A DNA stretch of 22,365 nt from Rhizobium sp. Q54 (lineage in GTDB: Bacteria > Pseudomonadota > Alphaproteobacteria > Rhizobiales > Beijerinckiaceae), in the NCBI GenBank assembly GCA_945901195.1, contig CAMDKB010000014.1, forward strand, positions 1 to 22,365, read 5' to 3'. Each line of letters starts with the position of its first letter. Within the stretch, counting starts at the first letter, position 1. The notes beneath the pieces were generated by a model. It ran no database searches and was not told the DNA's origin. It saw only the letters and a program-made list of their open reading frames with translations. Shown piece by piece: positions 1 to 6,389 of this stretch. Both the position numbers and the translations under genes were made by a program.

Positions 1-123
1 TCGACCTGCCGGCGCGTCGCCTGCAATCTACTGCGCGTGGCACCGGGAAAGAGTTCCATCCGTCTGCGCCGCAAGGCCGCCGGATGGGACGACGACTACC
101 TCGCCAGCCTCGTTGCCGCGTGA
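1..123 (+). CDS. ISAs1-family transposase, C-terminal fragment
   Basis: Frame 1 is open from the first base to a TGA at 121-123 and gives 40 residues containing NLLRVAPGKSSIRLRRKAAG followed by WDDDYLASLVAA. The pattern NLL, then basic RRK residues, then a W-D-D-D-Y-L-ASL ending matches the conserved C-terminus of ISAs1-family (H-repeat-like) DDE transposases, which often end in an AMDRNYLASVL-type motif. The catalytic core lies upstream of the window, so activity cannot be judged. The start codon is not visible. Confidence 0.7.
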   Translation, partial: STCRRVACNLLRVAPGKSSIRLRRKAAGWDDDYLASLVAA

Positions 124-149
124 GAATTTTTATTCACCCGATTCCCCTG
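1..149 (+). mobile_element. Right end of an ISAs1-family insertion sequence (partial)
   Basis: The window opens inside an insertion sequence. It carries the transposase C-terminus to the stop at 121-123, then a short AT-rich tail ending in CCCTG at 145-149. I take that as the element's right terminus because ISAs1-family ends begin CAGGG on the other strand. This is recalled family knowledge; the left end lies outside the window. Immediately beyond 149 the sequence reads as the interior of an MFS gene, so the element appears to have cut that gene. The exact boundary could be off by a few bases. Confidence 0.6.
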
Positions 150-1271
150 CCAATCCTCGGCGATTTCGCGATAACGACAACGATCTTTTCAACAGCTCTG
201 GCGCTACAAACCTTGATGTCCGGCATTGGCCAACCGTTCGCGGGGGCGTTGGCGGATAAATTTGGCACCAGCCGGGTTTTGGCCATAGGAGCAGCTTTCT
301 ACGCACTTTCCCTGATTTTGATGGTATATTCGCGCGATCCGGTCAGTTTCATATTAACGCAGGGCGTGATGTTGGGCCTTGCGCTTTCATCATGTTCCTT
401 CGCGTTGGTTCTGGGAACTTTTCAAAAAATGTTGCCCGCAGAGAAGCGCCCGTTAGCTTTTGGGCTGGGCACTGCCTCAGGTTCGTTCGGTCAATTCTTA
501 TTCTCGCCCTTAGCTGGAGGCATGATTGAGAACATCGGCTGGCAGAATACCGCCTTCTTATTTGCTGGAATCATGTTAATTATCATGCCGCTCGCTCTCA
601 GCCTTTACAACACCCCGGGCGATCAAATCATCAATGTGGCGACTGATTTGCCTGGACAGACAATGGGTCAGGCGCTGCTGGAAGCCGTCAAGCACAAATC
701 TTACTTACTTTTGGTTATCGGTTTTTTTACATGTGGCTTTCAACTGGCCTTCATTACTGTTCATTTTCAACGCTACGTAGTTGAAGCAGGCCTAGCCCCC
801 AGCGTTGGATATTGGGCCTTTGCGCTTGTAGGTATTTTCAATATCGTTGGGTCAACTGCGTCTGGGTGGTTTTCCGCGCGGATCCCAAAGCGTTGGGTTC
901 TCTCGTTCATTTATGGGTCACGATCGCTAGTGACGCTTGTATTTATCATGATGGAGCCAAGCGCATTTTCGGTCTATATGTTTGGGGTACTCAGCGGCTT
1001 ATTGTGGCTATCAACCGTACCGCCGACAACCGGGCTGATAAGCGTGATGTTTGGCTCGCGATATTTTTCTACACTCTTTGGCCTGGCCCTCATGAGCCAT
1101 CAAGTCGGTGGCTTCAGCGGGCTGATGATTGCAGGCTTCCTGCGTGAAGCGACCGGGTCTTTCGCTGCGTTATGGTGGCTTTCTATTGGAATGGGCATTT
1201 TTTCGATGCTGATCAATCTTCCGATAATCGAGAAACCAGTCCGAAGCGCGCCGACACCGCAACCGGCGTAA
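150..1271 (+). pseudogene. MFS transporter truncated at its N-terminus by an insertion sequence
   Basis: From about base 150 the frame encodes a major facilitator superfamily permease. It has a motif-A loop (GALADKFGTSRVL) after the second membrane helix and successive hydrophobic segments to the stop at 1269-1271. Relatives with this QPFAG-LADKFG arrangement normally start about 40 residues earlier with a first helix, which is missing here. Instead the frame runs back into insertion-sequence DNA, and the ATG at 84 lies inside the transposase gene. About 373 residues and roughly 11 of 12 helices remain. The DNA is visibly more AT-rich than the catabolic genes downstream, suggesting different ancestry. 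The transported substrate is unknown. The product is probably not functional, although a truncated protein from an internal start cannot be excluded. Confidence 0.65.
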
Positions 1272-1515
1272 ATCAAGAATTATCGAACAGCCGCGCGCCG
1301 TCATATCATCAGCTATGTGTTCCACAAGTCAGTGCGAATGTGCATCGGGTCACGCCGAGGCTGGGCGCTCGATTGATACGAGACTGTCTGGCCCGGTGAG
1401 ATCGAGTTCGAGTGTCACCCGGCGCGCGGTGACGCGGCGCGCGCGGACGCGGCCCGGCCCATCTACGAATTCCACGATTCCGGCTTCGCGAAGCTTGCCG
1501 CTCCGGGTTCAGACC
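1272..1515. other. Gene-poor stretch between the MFS remnant and rraA
   Basis: This is the longest gene-free interval of the window, 244 bases between two genes that converge. Its left part is moderately AT-rich like the MFS remnant. From about 1380 it becomes very rich in GCGC-type dinucleotides. I see no convincing terminator hairpin followed by a T-run. A possible minus-strand coding remnant at 1350-1508 is listed separately. Confidence 0.5.
1350..1508 (-). pseudogene. Possible remnant of a gene C-terminus
   Basis: On the minus strand, just after the rraA stop and in another frame, 52 codons are open to a TGA at 1350-1352. They read like protein, with segments such as LREAGIVEFVDGPGRVRARR and VTLELDLTGPDSL. 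Their third codon positions are strongly G or C, as in real genes of this GC level. There is no plausible start codon or ribosome-binding site. I recognise no family. It may be the tail of a gene lost by rearrangement, or a chance opening in GC-rich DNA. Confidence 0.22.
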
Positions 1516-2181
1516 CTATTTCTTCTGCAGCATGCGTTCGTAGTCGCCGCCCATCACCTTTGAGACCGTTATTCCTGCATAAACGGCAGCGGCCATATCG
1601 TCGCTTTTGTCGCGGATTTGTTCGGCGCGGGCGAGGACGTCTATAATCCGGGCTGCGGGAATGACGACGCAGCCGGAGCGGTCTATGGCGAGGTAATCGC
1701 CGGGATGCACAATGAGGTCGCCGACCGCAATGGGCGTCTGGCATTCGGATTCATAAATTCGCCCGCGCGCCGTGCGGCAGGTGAGCGTGCGCGCATAGAC
1801 TGTGTAGCCGACGCGGTCAGCCTCCTCGATGTCGCGGGTGGGACCATCAACGATGGTGCCGGCGATACCGCGCACCTGCGCCGCGCGCGAGAGAATGCCG
1901 CCCCATGCCGCCGCATCAAGGCCAGAGCGTTGTTCGATCACGATGATATTGTCAGGGCCTGCAGCTTCCACCGCTGCCGTGCAGAGATGGCGCGGGTGAT
2001 CGCTGGGCGGCGCGTTGCCTGCGATCAGTTTCACGGTGACGGCGCGGCCGGCAATCGGCTTGCCTGCGCAGGCCTGAACGAGACCTGTGACGGCAGGTTC
2101 AAGCCCCAGCGCGTCCAGCGCGTCCGAGAGATCGCAGATATCCAGACCGCGCAGCCTCGCGATGAGCGGATCAACAGCCAT
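1516..2181 (-). CDS. RraA-family aldolase (4-hydroxy-4-methyl-2-oxoglutarate / 4-carboxy-4-hydroxy-2-oxoadipate aldolase type)
   Basis: A 221-residue cytoplasmic protein of the RraA/HMG-CHA aldolase superfamily. Members cleave 4-hydroxy-2-oxo acids to pyruvate plus an oxo acid at the end of protocatechuate or gallate meta-cleavage, using a divalent metal. The signature G-x20-R-D-x2-E/D is present exactly: G95, R116, D117 and E120, inside AAWGGILSRAAQVRG and VDGPTRDIEE. GDLIVHPGDYLAID (154-167) and the C-terminal helix are also typical. The length is normal. The ATG at 2181 has a GAAGGAA ribosome-binding site. It lies 41 bases downstream of the Rieske oxygenase gene on the same strand, which suggests one operon and a role in lower aromatic catabolism. 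RraA folds also include RNase E regulators and uncharacterised enzymes, so the aldolase role is inferred from the motif and context. Confidence 0.8.
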   Translation of the reverse strand: MAVDPLIARLRGLDICDLSDALDALGLEPAVTGLVQACAGKPIAGRAVTVKLIAGNAPPSDHPRHLCTAAVEAAGPDNIIVIEQRSGLDAAAWGGILSRAAQVRGIAGTIVDGPTRDIEEADRVGYTVYARTLTCRTARGRIYESECQTPIAVGDLIVHPGDYLAIDRSGCVVIPAARIIDVLARAEQIRDKSDDMAAAVYAGITVSKVMGGDYERMLQKK

Positions 2182-2222
2182 ATTCTGTTCCTTCGAGTGG
2201 TGGCAATAAAGCGCGCCAGCTA

Positions 2223-3494
2223 CTACCAGCGCGCCATGCCTTCCTTGTCAAACAGCGCACGCCAGTCTTCCGATTGCGGGACGAGTTCGTCGTGAGCGCG
2301 CACATTGGCATAGGTCGTCGGATCAATCGCGCGCGGTGTCTCGCCCTTTTCAACCGCCCGGGTTGCATCGAGCAGGAGACGGCGCAACGTCACGATCGCC
2401 TTGTCGGTTGTTCCCAGAAATTCCTGCGAACGGTCGATGATGCGGGCCATGCCTTCCTGTAGTGCGAAGTCTTGCGTATTCACGCCTTCGATGCCCGCAA
2501 ACAGCCCCTGCTTCTGCTTCTCGCGATCAACATTATAATTGTTTTCGATGTTGGCCTTCAGCTTGAATGTGCCGGGGACGAGATCGTCCGGGCCGCGGCC
2601 CGCGCGCGTTTCGTAGTTCATGGCGAACTCGCGATCGAGCGGCGTCGATTCATCGTAGGCATACATAAAATTCCAGACCCAGACATTTTCATCGTCGATG
2701 GGAACCCAGACGTGACCGTCGATCTTTGGCACCTTCGGGCGTTTGCCCGAGTGGCTCAGCACATTGGCGCGCATCTGGTGATTGGGCATGATGTATTGAT
2801 ACAGCCGCACGTAATTGCTGCCGTTGCCGACATTGCGGCTGGAGACATAATAATAGCCGTAGTCAGTGACTTCCACATCAAGACGCGGCGCGCCATCGAC
2901 AGCCGCCAGATGCAGGGCATCATCGCGTCCGTCCTTGTGCAGATAGGAGACATGCGCCGTATCGAGCCCGCCTTCCAGCGCTTGCATATAATTACAATGC
3001 TCATAGGTCTTGGAAACGAACAGATGAGATTCCGGAACCCGCAACCATTCATGATCGGGCTCGGGCGGCTGCAGTTCCCTGGGGCCCATATAGGTCCATA
3101 CAGCGCCGCCCTTTTCTATGCAGAGATAGGCTTTGATTTTCACTTTCGCCTGCAACGGGGTGCCTGCGGGCTCTGACGGCATGTCCACACAATTGCCGGC
3201 GCGGTCAAATTTCCAGCCGTGATAGACGCAACGTAAACCGCATTCCTCATTGCGTCCAAAAAACATCGGCGCGCGCCGGTGCGGGCAGAAGGCATCCACG
3301 AGGCCTACCTTGCCATCCGTGTCGCGGTAAGCGATCAGATCCTCGCCTAAAAGCCGCACGCGCACGGGCGCGCAATCAGGCTCCGGCAATTCGGACGATA
3401 GCAGCGCAGGTTGCCAGTAACGGCGCATCGTCTGCCCCATCGGCGTGCCGGGCCCAACCCGAACCAGGCGCTCGTTGTCTTCGTGCTTGAGCAT
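2223..3494 (-). CDS. Rieske non-heme iron oxygenase, large subunit (phthalate 4,5-dioxygenase / LigX-like)
   Basis: A 423-residue aromatic-ring hydroxylating or O-demethylating oxygenase. The N-terminal Rieske domain binds a [2Fe-2S] cluster through C70-x-H72 and C89-x2-H92 (CPHRRAPMFFG to CVYHGW). The catalytic domain carries the D-x2-H-x4-H mononuclear iron motif at D178, H181 and H186 (GGLDTAHVSYLH). A likely acidic ligand lies in the NTQDFALQEG segment. The opening ENERLVRVGPGTPMG-like stretch and RRYWQP are typical of the phthalate dioxygenase group, which includes 5,5'-dehydrodivanillate O-demethylase. These enzymes add oxygen to, or demethylate, aromatic acids using electrons from a separate reductase; no reductase gene lies in the window. 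The ATG at 3494 follows a clear GGAGGAC site. Family assignment is firm; the substrate is unknown. Confidence 0.9.
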   Translation of the reverse strand: MLKHEDNERLVRVGPGTPMGQTMRRYWQPALLSSELPEPDCAPVRVRLLGEDLIAYRDTDGKVGLVDAFCPHRRAPMFFGRNEECGLRCVYHGWKFDRAGNCVDMPSEPAGTPLQAKVKIKAYLCIEKGGAVWTYMGPRELQPPEPDHEWLRVPESHLFVSKTYEHCNYMQALEGGLDTAHVSYLHKDGRDDALHLAAVDGAPRLDVEVTDYGYYYVSSRNVGNGSNYVRLYQYIMPNHQMRANVLSHSGKRPKVPKIDGHVWVPIDDENVWVWNFMYAYDESTPLDREFAMNYETRAGRGPDDLVPGTFKLKANIENNYNVDREKQKQGLFAGIEGVNTQDFALQEGMARIIDRSQEFLGTTDKAIVTLRRLLLDATRAVEKGETPRAIDPTTYANVRAHDELVPQSEDWRALFDKEGMARW

Positions 3495-3610
3495 TTATGT
3501 CCTCCGACTAGTATTTGCGCGCATTGTCGTGAATTTGCGCTCTCTATGCAATGGGCTTCCCGGCGCGGCAAGAGCGCGCTATCGTGTGGCAGCAACACGG
3601 GGAGGACATT
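3495..3610. promoter_or_regulatory. Divergent promoter region between the Rieske oxygenase and cupin genes
   Basis: This 116-base interval separates two genes facing away from each other, so it must hold both promoters. Both genes share almost the same leader, GGAGGACAT directly before the start. Toward the Rieske gene a weak promoter can be proposed: TTGCAT (3551-3546), a 17-base spacer and GACAAT (3528-3523). The repeated word ATTTGCGC occurs at 3514-3521 and 3533-3540, at a 19-base interval, and could be operator half-sites. These matches are weak and proposed by eye. Confidence 0.3.
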
Positions 3611-4138
3611 ATGGCCTATGGTCTCGACCAATTCTGCAAGGACGCGCACGACATCATCGGCGGCAGCGGCCCAATTCAGGCCCGCATCGATGCTGTAGCT
3701 GCCAAACTGTCAGGCCTTCTGACGAACGAAGAGTTCGTAAAGGCGACGTTTTCCGCTGATACGCCAGCGGGAAAGCGCGAACTCTATCACGACAAGGCGC
3801 ATGACTTTTACGTGCTTGCCCATGTGCAGGAAGGCGGCAAGCGAGGCACGCCGCACAGCCACGGCGCATCCTGGGCGATCTACGGCAATATCAATGGCGC
3901 CACGCGGATGCGCGAATATGCCCGCGCCAATCCCGAGAGCGAGGAAGGCGCGATCCTGAAAAAATCCGCTGAATACGATCTGCGCCGGGGCGACACCAAG
4001 GCCTATGGCCCCGGTTTCATTCACTCGACCGAACATCCCGAAGCCTGTTGGGTAATCCGCGTCACCGGCACGGATCTGGACCAGATCGAACGGTTCCGCT
4101 TCCGCAAGCTGAAAGATCAGGTGCTGGAGGAAGCGTGA
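3611..4138 (+). CDS. Cupin-fold metalloprotein resembling thiol dioxygenases
   Basis: A 175-residue single-domain protein. I chose the ATG at 3611 because GGAGGAC lies just ahead of it; a longer reading from 3551 has no site. The helical N-terminus is followed by a cupin barrel with PHSHGASWAIYG (81-92) and GPGFIHST (133-140). H82, H84 and H138 could form a three-histidine iron site. That spacing resembles cysteine dioxygenase and 3-mercaptopropionate dioxygenase. Proteins of this type can also bind metal without thiol oxidation, or open aromatic rings. It is transcribed away from the Rieske oxygenase with a matching leader, so it may act on a product or partner of that enzyme. No signal peptide is visible. 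Cupin membership is well supported; the reaction is unknown. Confidence 0.7.
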   Translation: MAYGLDQFCKDAHDIIGGSGPIQARIDAVAAKLSGLLTNEEFVKATFSADTPAGKRELYHDKAHDFYVLAHVQEGGKRGTPHSHGASWAIYGNINGATRMREYARANPESEEGAILKKSAEYDLRRGDTKAYGPGFIHSTEHPEACWVIRVTGTDLDQIERFRFRKLKDQVLEEA

Positions 4139-4155
4139 GGTCTGGCTGCCAAAGT

Positions 4156-4187
4156 TGATTGAGACGGCGGGTCAGCCTCCTCAATCA
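4156..4187. terminator. Weak hairpin between convergent cupin and MFS genes
   Basis: TGATTGAG at 4156-4163 pairs perfectly with CTCAATCA at 4180-4187 across a 16-base loop. The right arm overlaps the MFS stop codon. It sits exactly where the two convergent transcripts meet, so it could act as a shared end point. It has no T-run and is AU-rich, hence low confidence as an intrinsic terminator. Confidence 0.25.
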
Positions 4188-5425
4188 CCCGCTGATTCCA
4201 GTTCTTTAGAGTTGCGGGCCGCCCGCGGGGCCAGAAATACAAGGCATATGATCGCGATGGCGGCTGCAACCATGACGGGCCATTGTACGCCCGCTCGTTC
4301 GGCAACCCAGCCGATCAGGATCGCGCCGATGGCCGGTCCGCTGACCACGACGACACCATTCAGGCTGACAACCCGAGCGCGCAATTGCGGCTGCACTGCG
4401 TTTTGAATCAGGGTGGACGCGCAAGTCTGCGCCGCCACAAGGCCAAAGCCCGCCCCGCTAAGCGCCACCATCGCGACCCAAAGGTTGTTCGTCCAGGCGA
4501 ACAGGAAGATTGAAACGAAAGCGAGCGTCAGGGTGATCGACTGTATGCGGACGAGGCCGTCAAGCCGTCCGCGCCGCGCGATCCACAGACCGCCCACCAT
4601 TGCGCCACCGCCGACCGCCGCCGTGAGATAGGCAAGGCCTTCCGCATTCATATGGTAGACCCGCGCAACGAACGCCGGGAGCATTTCCATATACGGATTG
4701 ATGAAGACTGCAGTCACCAGACTCAATGACATCACCGAAAATATGCCCGCATGGTTCCAGGTATATCGAAAGCCCTCCAGCAAATCGGCGCCGACGCGAA
4801 ACTGTTTGGAGGCCTGTTTGGGCGGGACAGTGACTTGCAACATCAGGAACGACGTGGCCGCGATGAATTCGCCTGCTGCGTAGGCAAGAAACGCCAGGGA
4901 TATGCCGAGATAATTGATCAGAACACCGGCAATCACGGGGCCGATGAAATTGCCGCCGTGAAAGGATGCACTGTTGATGCCGATGGCCGATGACAGATAT
5001 TTTCTTTCTACAAGCGAGCTGACGAGCGCCGTTCTTGCAGGCACGTTAAATGAACGAATGATTCCGGTGAGCGTTACAAGAACCGCGAGCCAGCCAACGG
5101 AAAGCGCATCGAGCGCGACAAGCACGGTCAGAACCACCGCCAACACGCCGCCAATATAAGTCGCCATCACTAATTGAGCACGATGGCCGAACCGGTCAGC
5201 CGTCACGCCGCCTATGGGTCCCAGAACGATGATCGGTAGCATGTTGGCTGCCGCCATGACGCCGAGCCAGGTTGTTGAGTGGGTCAATTCCCAGGTCAGC
5301 CAGGCAATCGCCATGCGGTTCACCCATACAGTAATCGTATGGGTGAAATTGCCGATCCAGTAGACGCGGAAATTGCGGATTTCGAAAACCTTTGCAATGC
5401 CGCCGAACCCGCTCTCACTTGCCAT
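4181..5425 (-). CDS. MFS transporter, EntS-like (MFS_3) exporter family
   Basis: A 414-residue inner-membrane permease with about twelve hydrophobic segments. Motif A after helix 2 is visible as GPIGGVTADRFGHR (69-82), and an N-terminal NFRVYWIGNF segment is typical of the enterobactin-exporter-like MFS_3 group. These are proton-driven exporters or uptake carriers of small molecules. Length is normal and the C-terminus (APRAARNSKELESAGD) is short and hydrophilic. It begins 30 bases after the stop of the dehydrogenase gene on the same strand and is probably the last gene of the hyuA-hyuB-dehydrogenase transcript. The ribosome-binding region is AT-rich and weak (AAAGAAAA), so it may be translated at low level or coupled to the gene before it. 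Whether it imports a substrate or exports an intermediate is unknown. Confidence 0.82.
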   Translation of the reverse strand: MASESGFGGIAKVFEIRNFRVYWIGNFTHTITVWVNRMAIAWLTWELTHSTTWLGVMAAANMLPIIVLGPIGGVTADRFGHRAQLVMATYIGGVLAVVLTVLVALDALSVGWLAVLVTLTGIIRSFNVPARTALVSSLVERKYLSSAIGINSASFHGGNFIGPVIAGVLINYLGISLAFLAYAAGEFIAATSFLMLQVTVPPKQASKQFRVGADLLEGFRYTWNHAGIFSVMSLSLVTAVFINPYMEMLPAFVARVYHMNAEGLAYLTAAVGGGAMVGGLWIARRGRLDGLVRIQSITLTLAFVSIFLFAWTNNLWVAMVALSGAGFGLVAAQTCASTLIQNAVQPQLRARVVSLNGVVVVSGPAIGAILIGWVAERAGVQWPVMVAAAIAIICLVFLAPRAARNSKELESAGD

Positions 5426-5455
5426 TTTATATTTTTCTTTGCTTGAGACTGTTTC

Positions 5456-6277
5456 CTATTTGCCCGTCCACTTCGGCGCATTGGTGGCTTTCACACGCCG
5501 GGCTTCTTTCACCATTTCCTTGATCGCGCCGGCCAACGGCAGCGAGAGATTGGCCTTGTCCGCCATCTGCATGACGATCTGCATGTCTTTCAGCGCCCAT
5601 GTGAACGAGGTCTGATCCCAATCTTCCAGCGCCTGCGATTTGCCGGAGCTCATCATCAGGGCATCGCGAAGTTTAACCAGATCGATGCCGGTTGACTCTG
5701 CAACGCGCCCGGCTTCGATCAATCCGATGCTGGTGACCCAGAGCATCAGATTGTTCATCGCCTTGCCAACCTGTCCATGTCCGACTTCGCCGAGATGGGA
5801 AATATCTGAACAAAAAGCGCCATAGACTTCACGCCCGCGCGCCACGATTTCGTCACGTCCCCCGACAAGCGCCAGGAGCTTGCCTTCGTCGGCGAACCAG
5901 CGGCCCCGGCAGATCGGCGCATCCAGCACATCGCAGCCTTTGGCGCGGGCCCTAGCGTCAATGTTTTTTACAGTATCAGGTGAAACTGTGGACGAAATTG
6001 CGATCACGGCTCCGGGCTTCAGCATCTGGAGAACGCCATTTTCGCCCAGCACGACTTCGTTCACCTCGTCGTCATAACCGACACCCAGAATGATGAAGCT
6101 GCAATCACCGAGGTCCCGCGGATGAGCTGCTGTCCCCGCGCCCATCTGGCGGCACTTTTCGAGATTGTCGTTGCTGATGTCGACAGCCGTTACATCATAG
6201 CCGTGCTTGAGCAGATGCTTGACCATGGGCTGGCCCATGCGCCCCGCCCCGATTATGCCGATCTTTTCCTTTGGCAT
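5456..6277 (-). CDS. NAD(P)-dependent beta-hydroxyacid dehydrogenase (3-hydroxyisobutyrate dehydrogenase family)
   Basis: A 273-residue cytoplasmic oxidoreductase. It has an N-terminal Rossmann domain, GIIGAGRMGQPM at 7-18 (G-x-G-x2-G), and the helical C-terminal domain of the beta-hydroxyacid dehydrogenase family. The catalytic lysine K172 and N176 lie in GQVGKAMNNLMLW. The family oxidises 3-hydroxy acids or reduces semialdehydes such as tartronate or succinate semialdehyde. The substrate loop, usually DAPVSGG, is here DAPICRGRWF (119-128), so the substrate is likely atypical. It is slightly shorter than the usual 290 or so residues. An AGAGGA site precedes the ATG at 6277. It lies 112 bases downstream of hyuB and 30 bases upstream of the MFS gene, all on the minus strand, so it probably belongs to their pathway. 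Confidence 0.85.
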   Translation of the reverse strand: MPKEKIGIIGAGRMGQPMVKHLLKHGYDVTAVDISNDNLEKCRQMGAGTAAHPRDLGDCSFIILGVGYDDEVNEVVLGENGVLQMLKPGAVIAISSTVSPDTVKNIDARARAKGCDVLDAPICRGRWFADEGKLLALVGGRDEIVARGREVYGAFCSDISHLGEVGHGQVGKAMNNLMLWVTSIGLIEAGRVAESTGIDLVKLRDALMMSSGKSQALEDWDQTSFTWALKDMQIVMQMADKANLSLPLAGAIKEMVKEARRVKATNAPKWTGK

Positions 6278-6304
6278 GCTTTATCCTCTCAGATTGCCGA
6301 TCAG

Positions 6305-6331
6305 GACTATGCGAAGCTTGTAATCATAGTC
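6305..6331. promoter_or_regulatory. Dyad-symmetric site upstream of the dehydrogenase gene
   Basis: GACTATG at 6305-6311 and CATAGTC at 6325-6331 are perfect 7-base inverted arms around a 13-base spacer. They lie 28 to 54 bases upstream of the minus-strand dehydrogenase start, in the only sizeable gap of the hyuA-to-MFS gene row. This could be an operator, an RNA hairpin in the intercistronic leader, or chance. A second short inverted pair, GATCGC/GCGATC, lies nearby at about 6360-6381, just downstream of hyuB. Confidence 0.3.
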
Positions 6332-6389
6332 GCAAGTTTATTCGGAACTGCGTTTGCAGATCGCTTTTTGTATCCGCGATCACATTGTC

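Noticed and set aside
84..149. ATG at 84 as the true start of the MFS transporter
   Set aside because: These codons overlap the transposase tail and IS end in another frame, and encode an arginine-rich stretch unlike an MFS N-terminus.
1380..1460. GCGC-rich run as a repeat array or origin-like element
   Set aside because: The motifs are irregular without a fixed period, and the stretch lies within the possible coding remnant.
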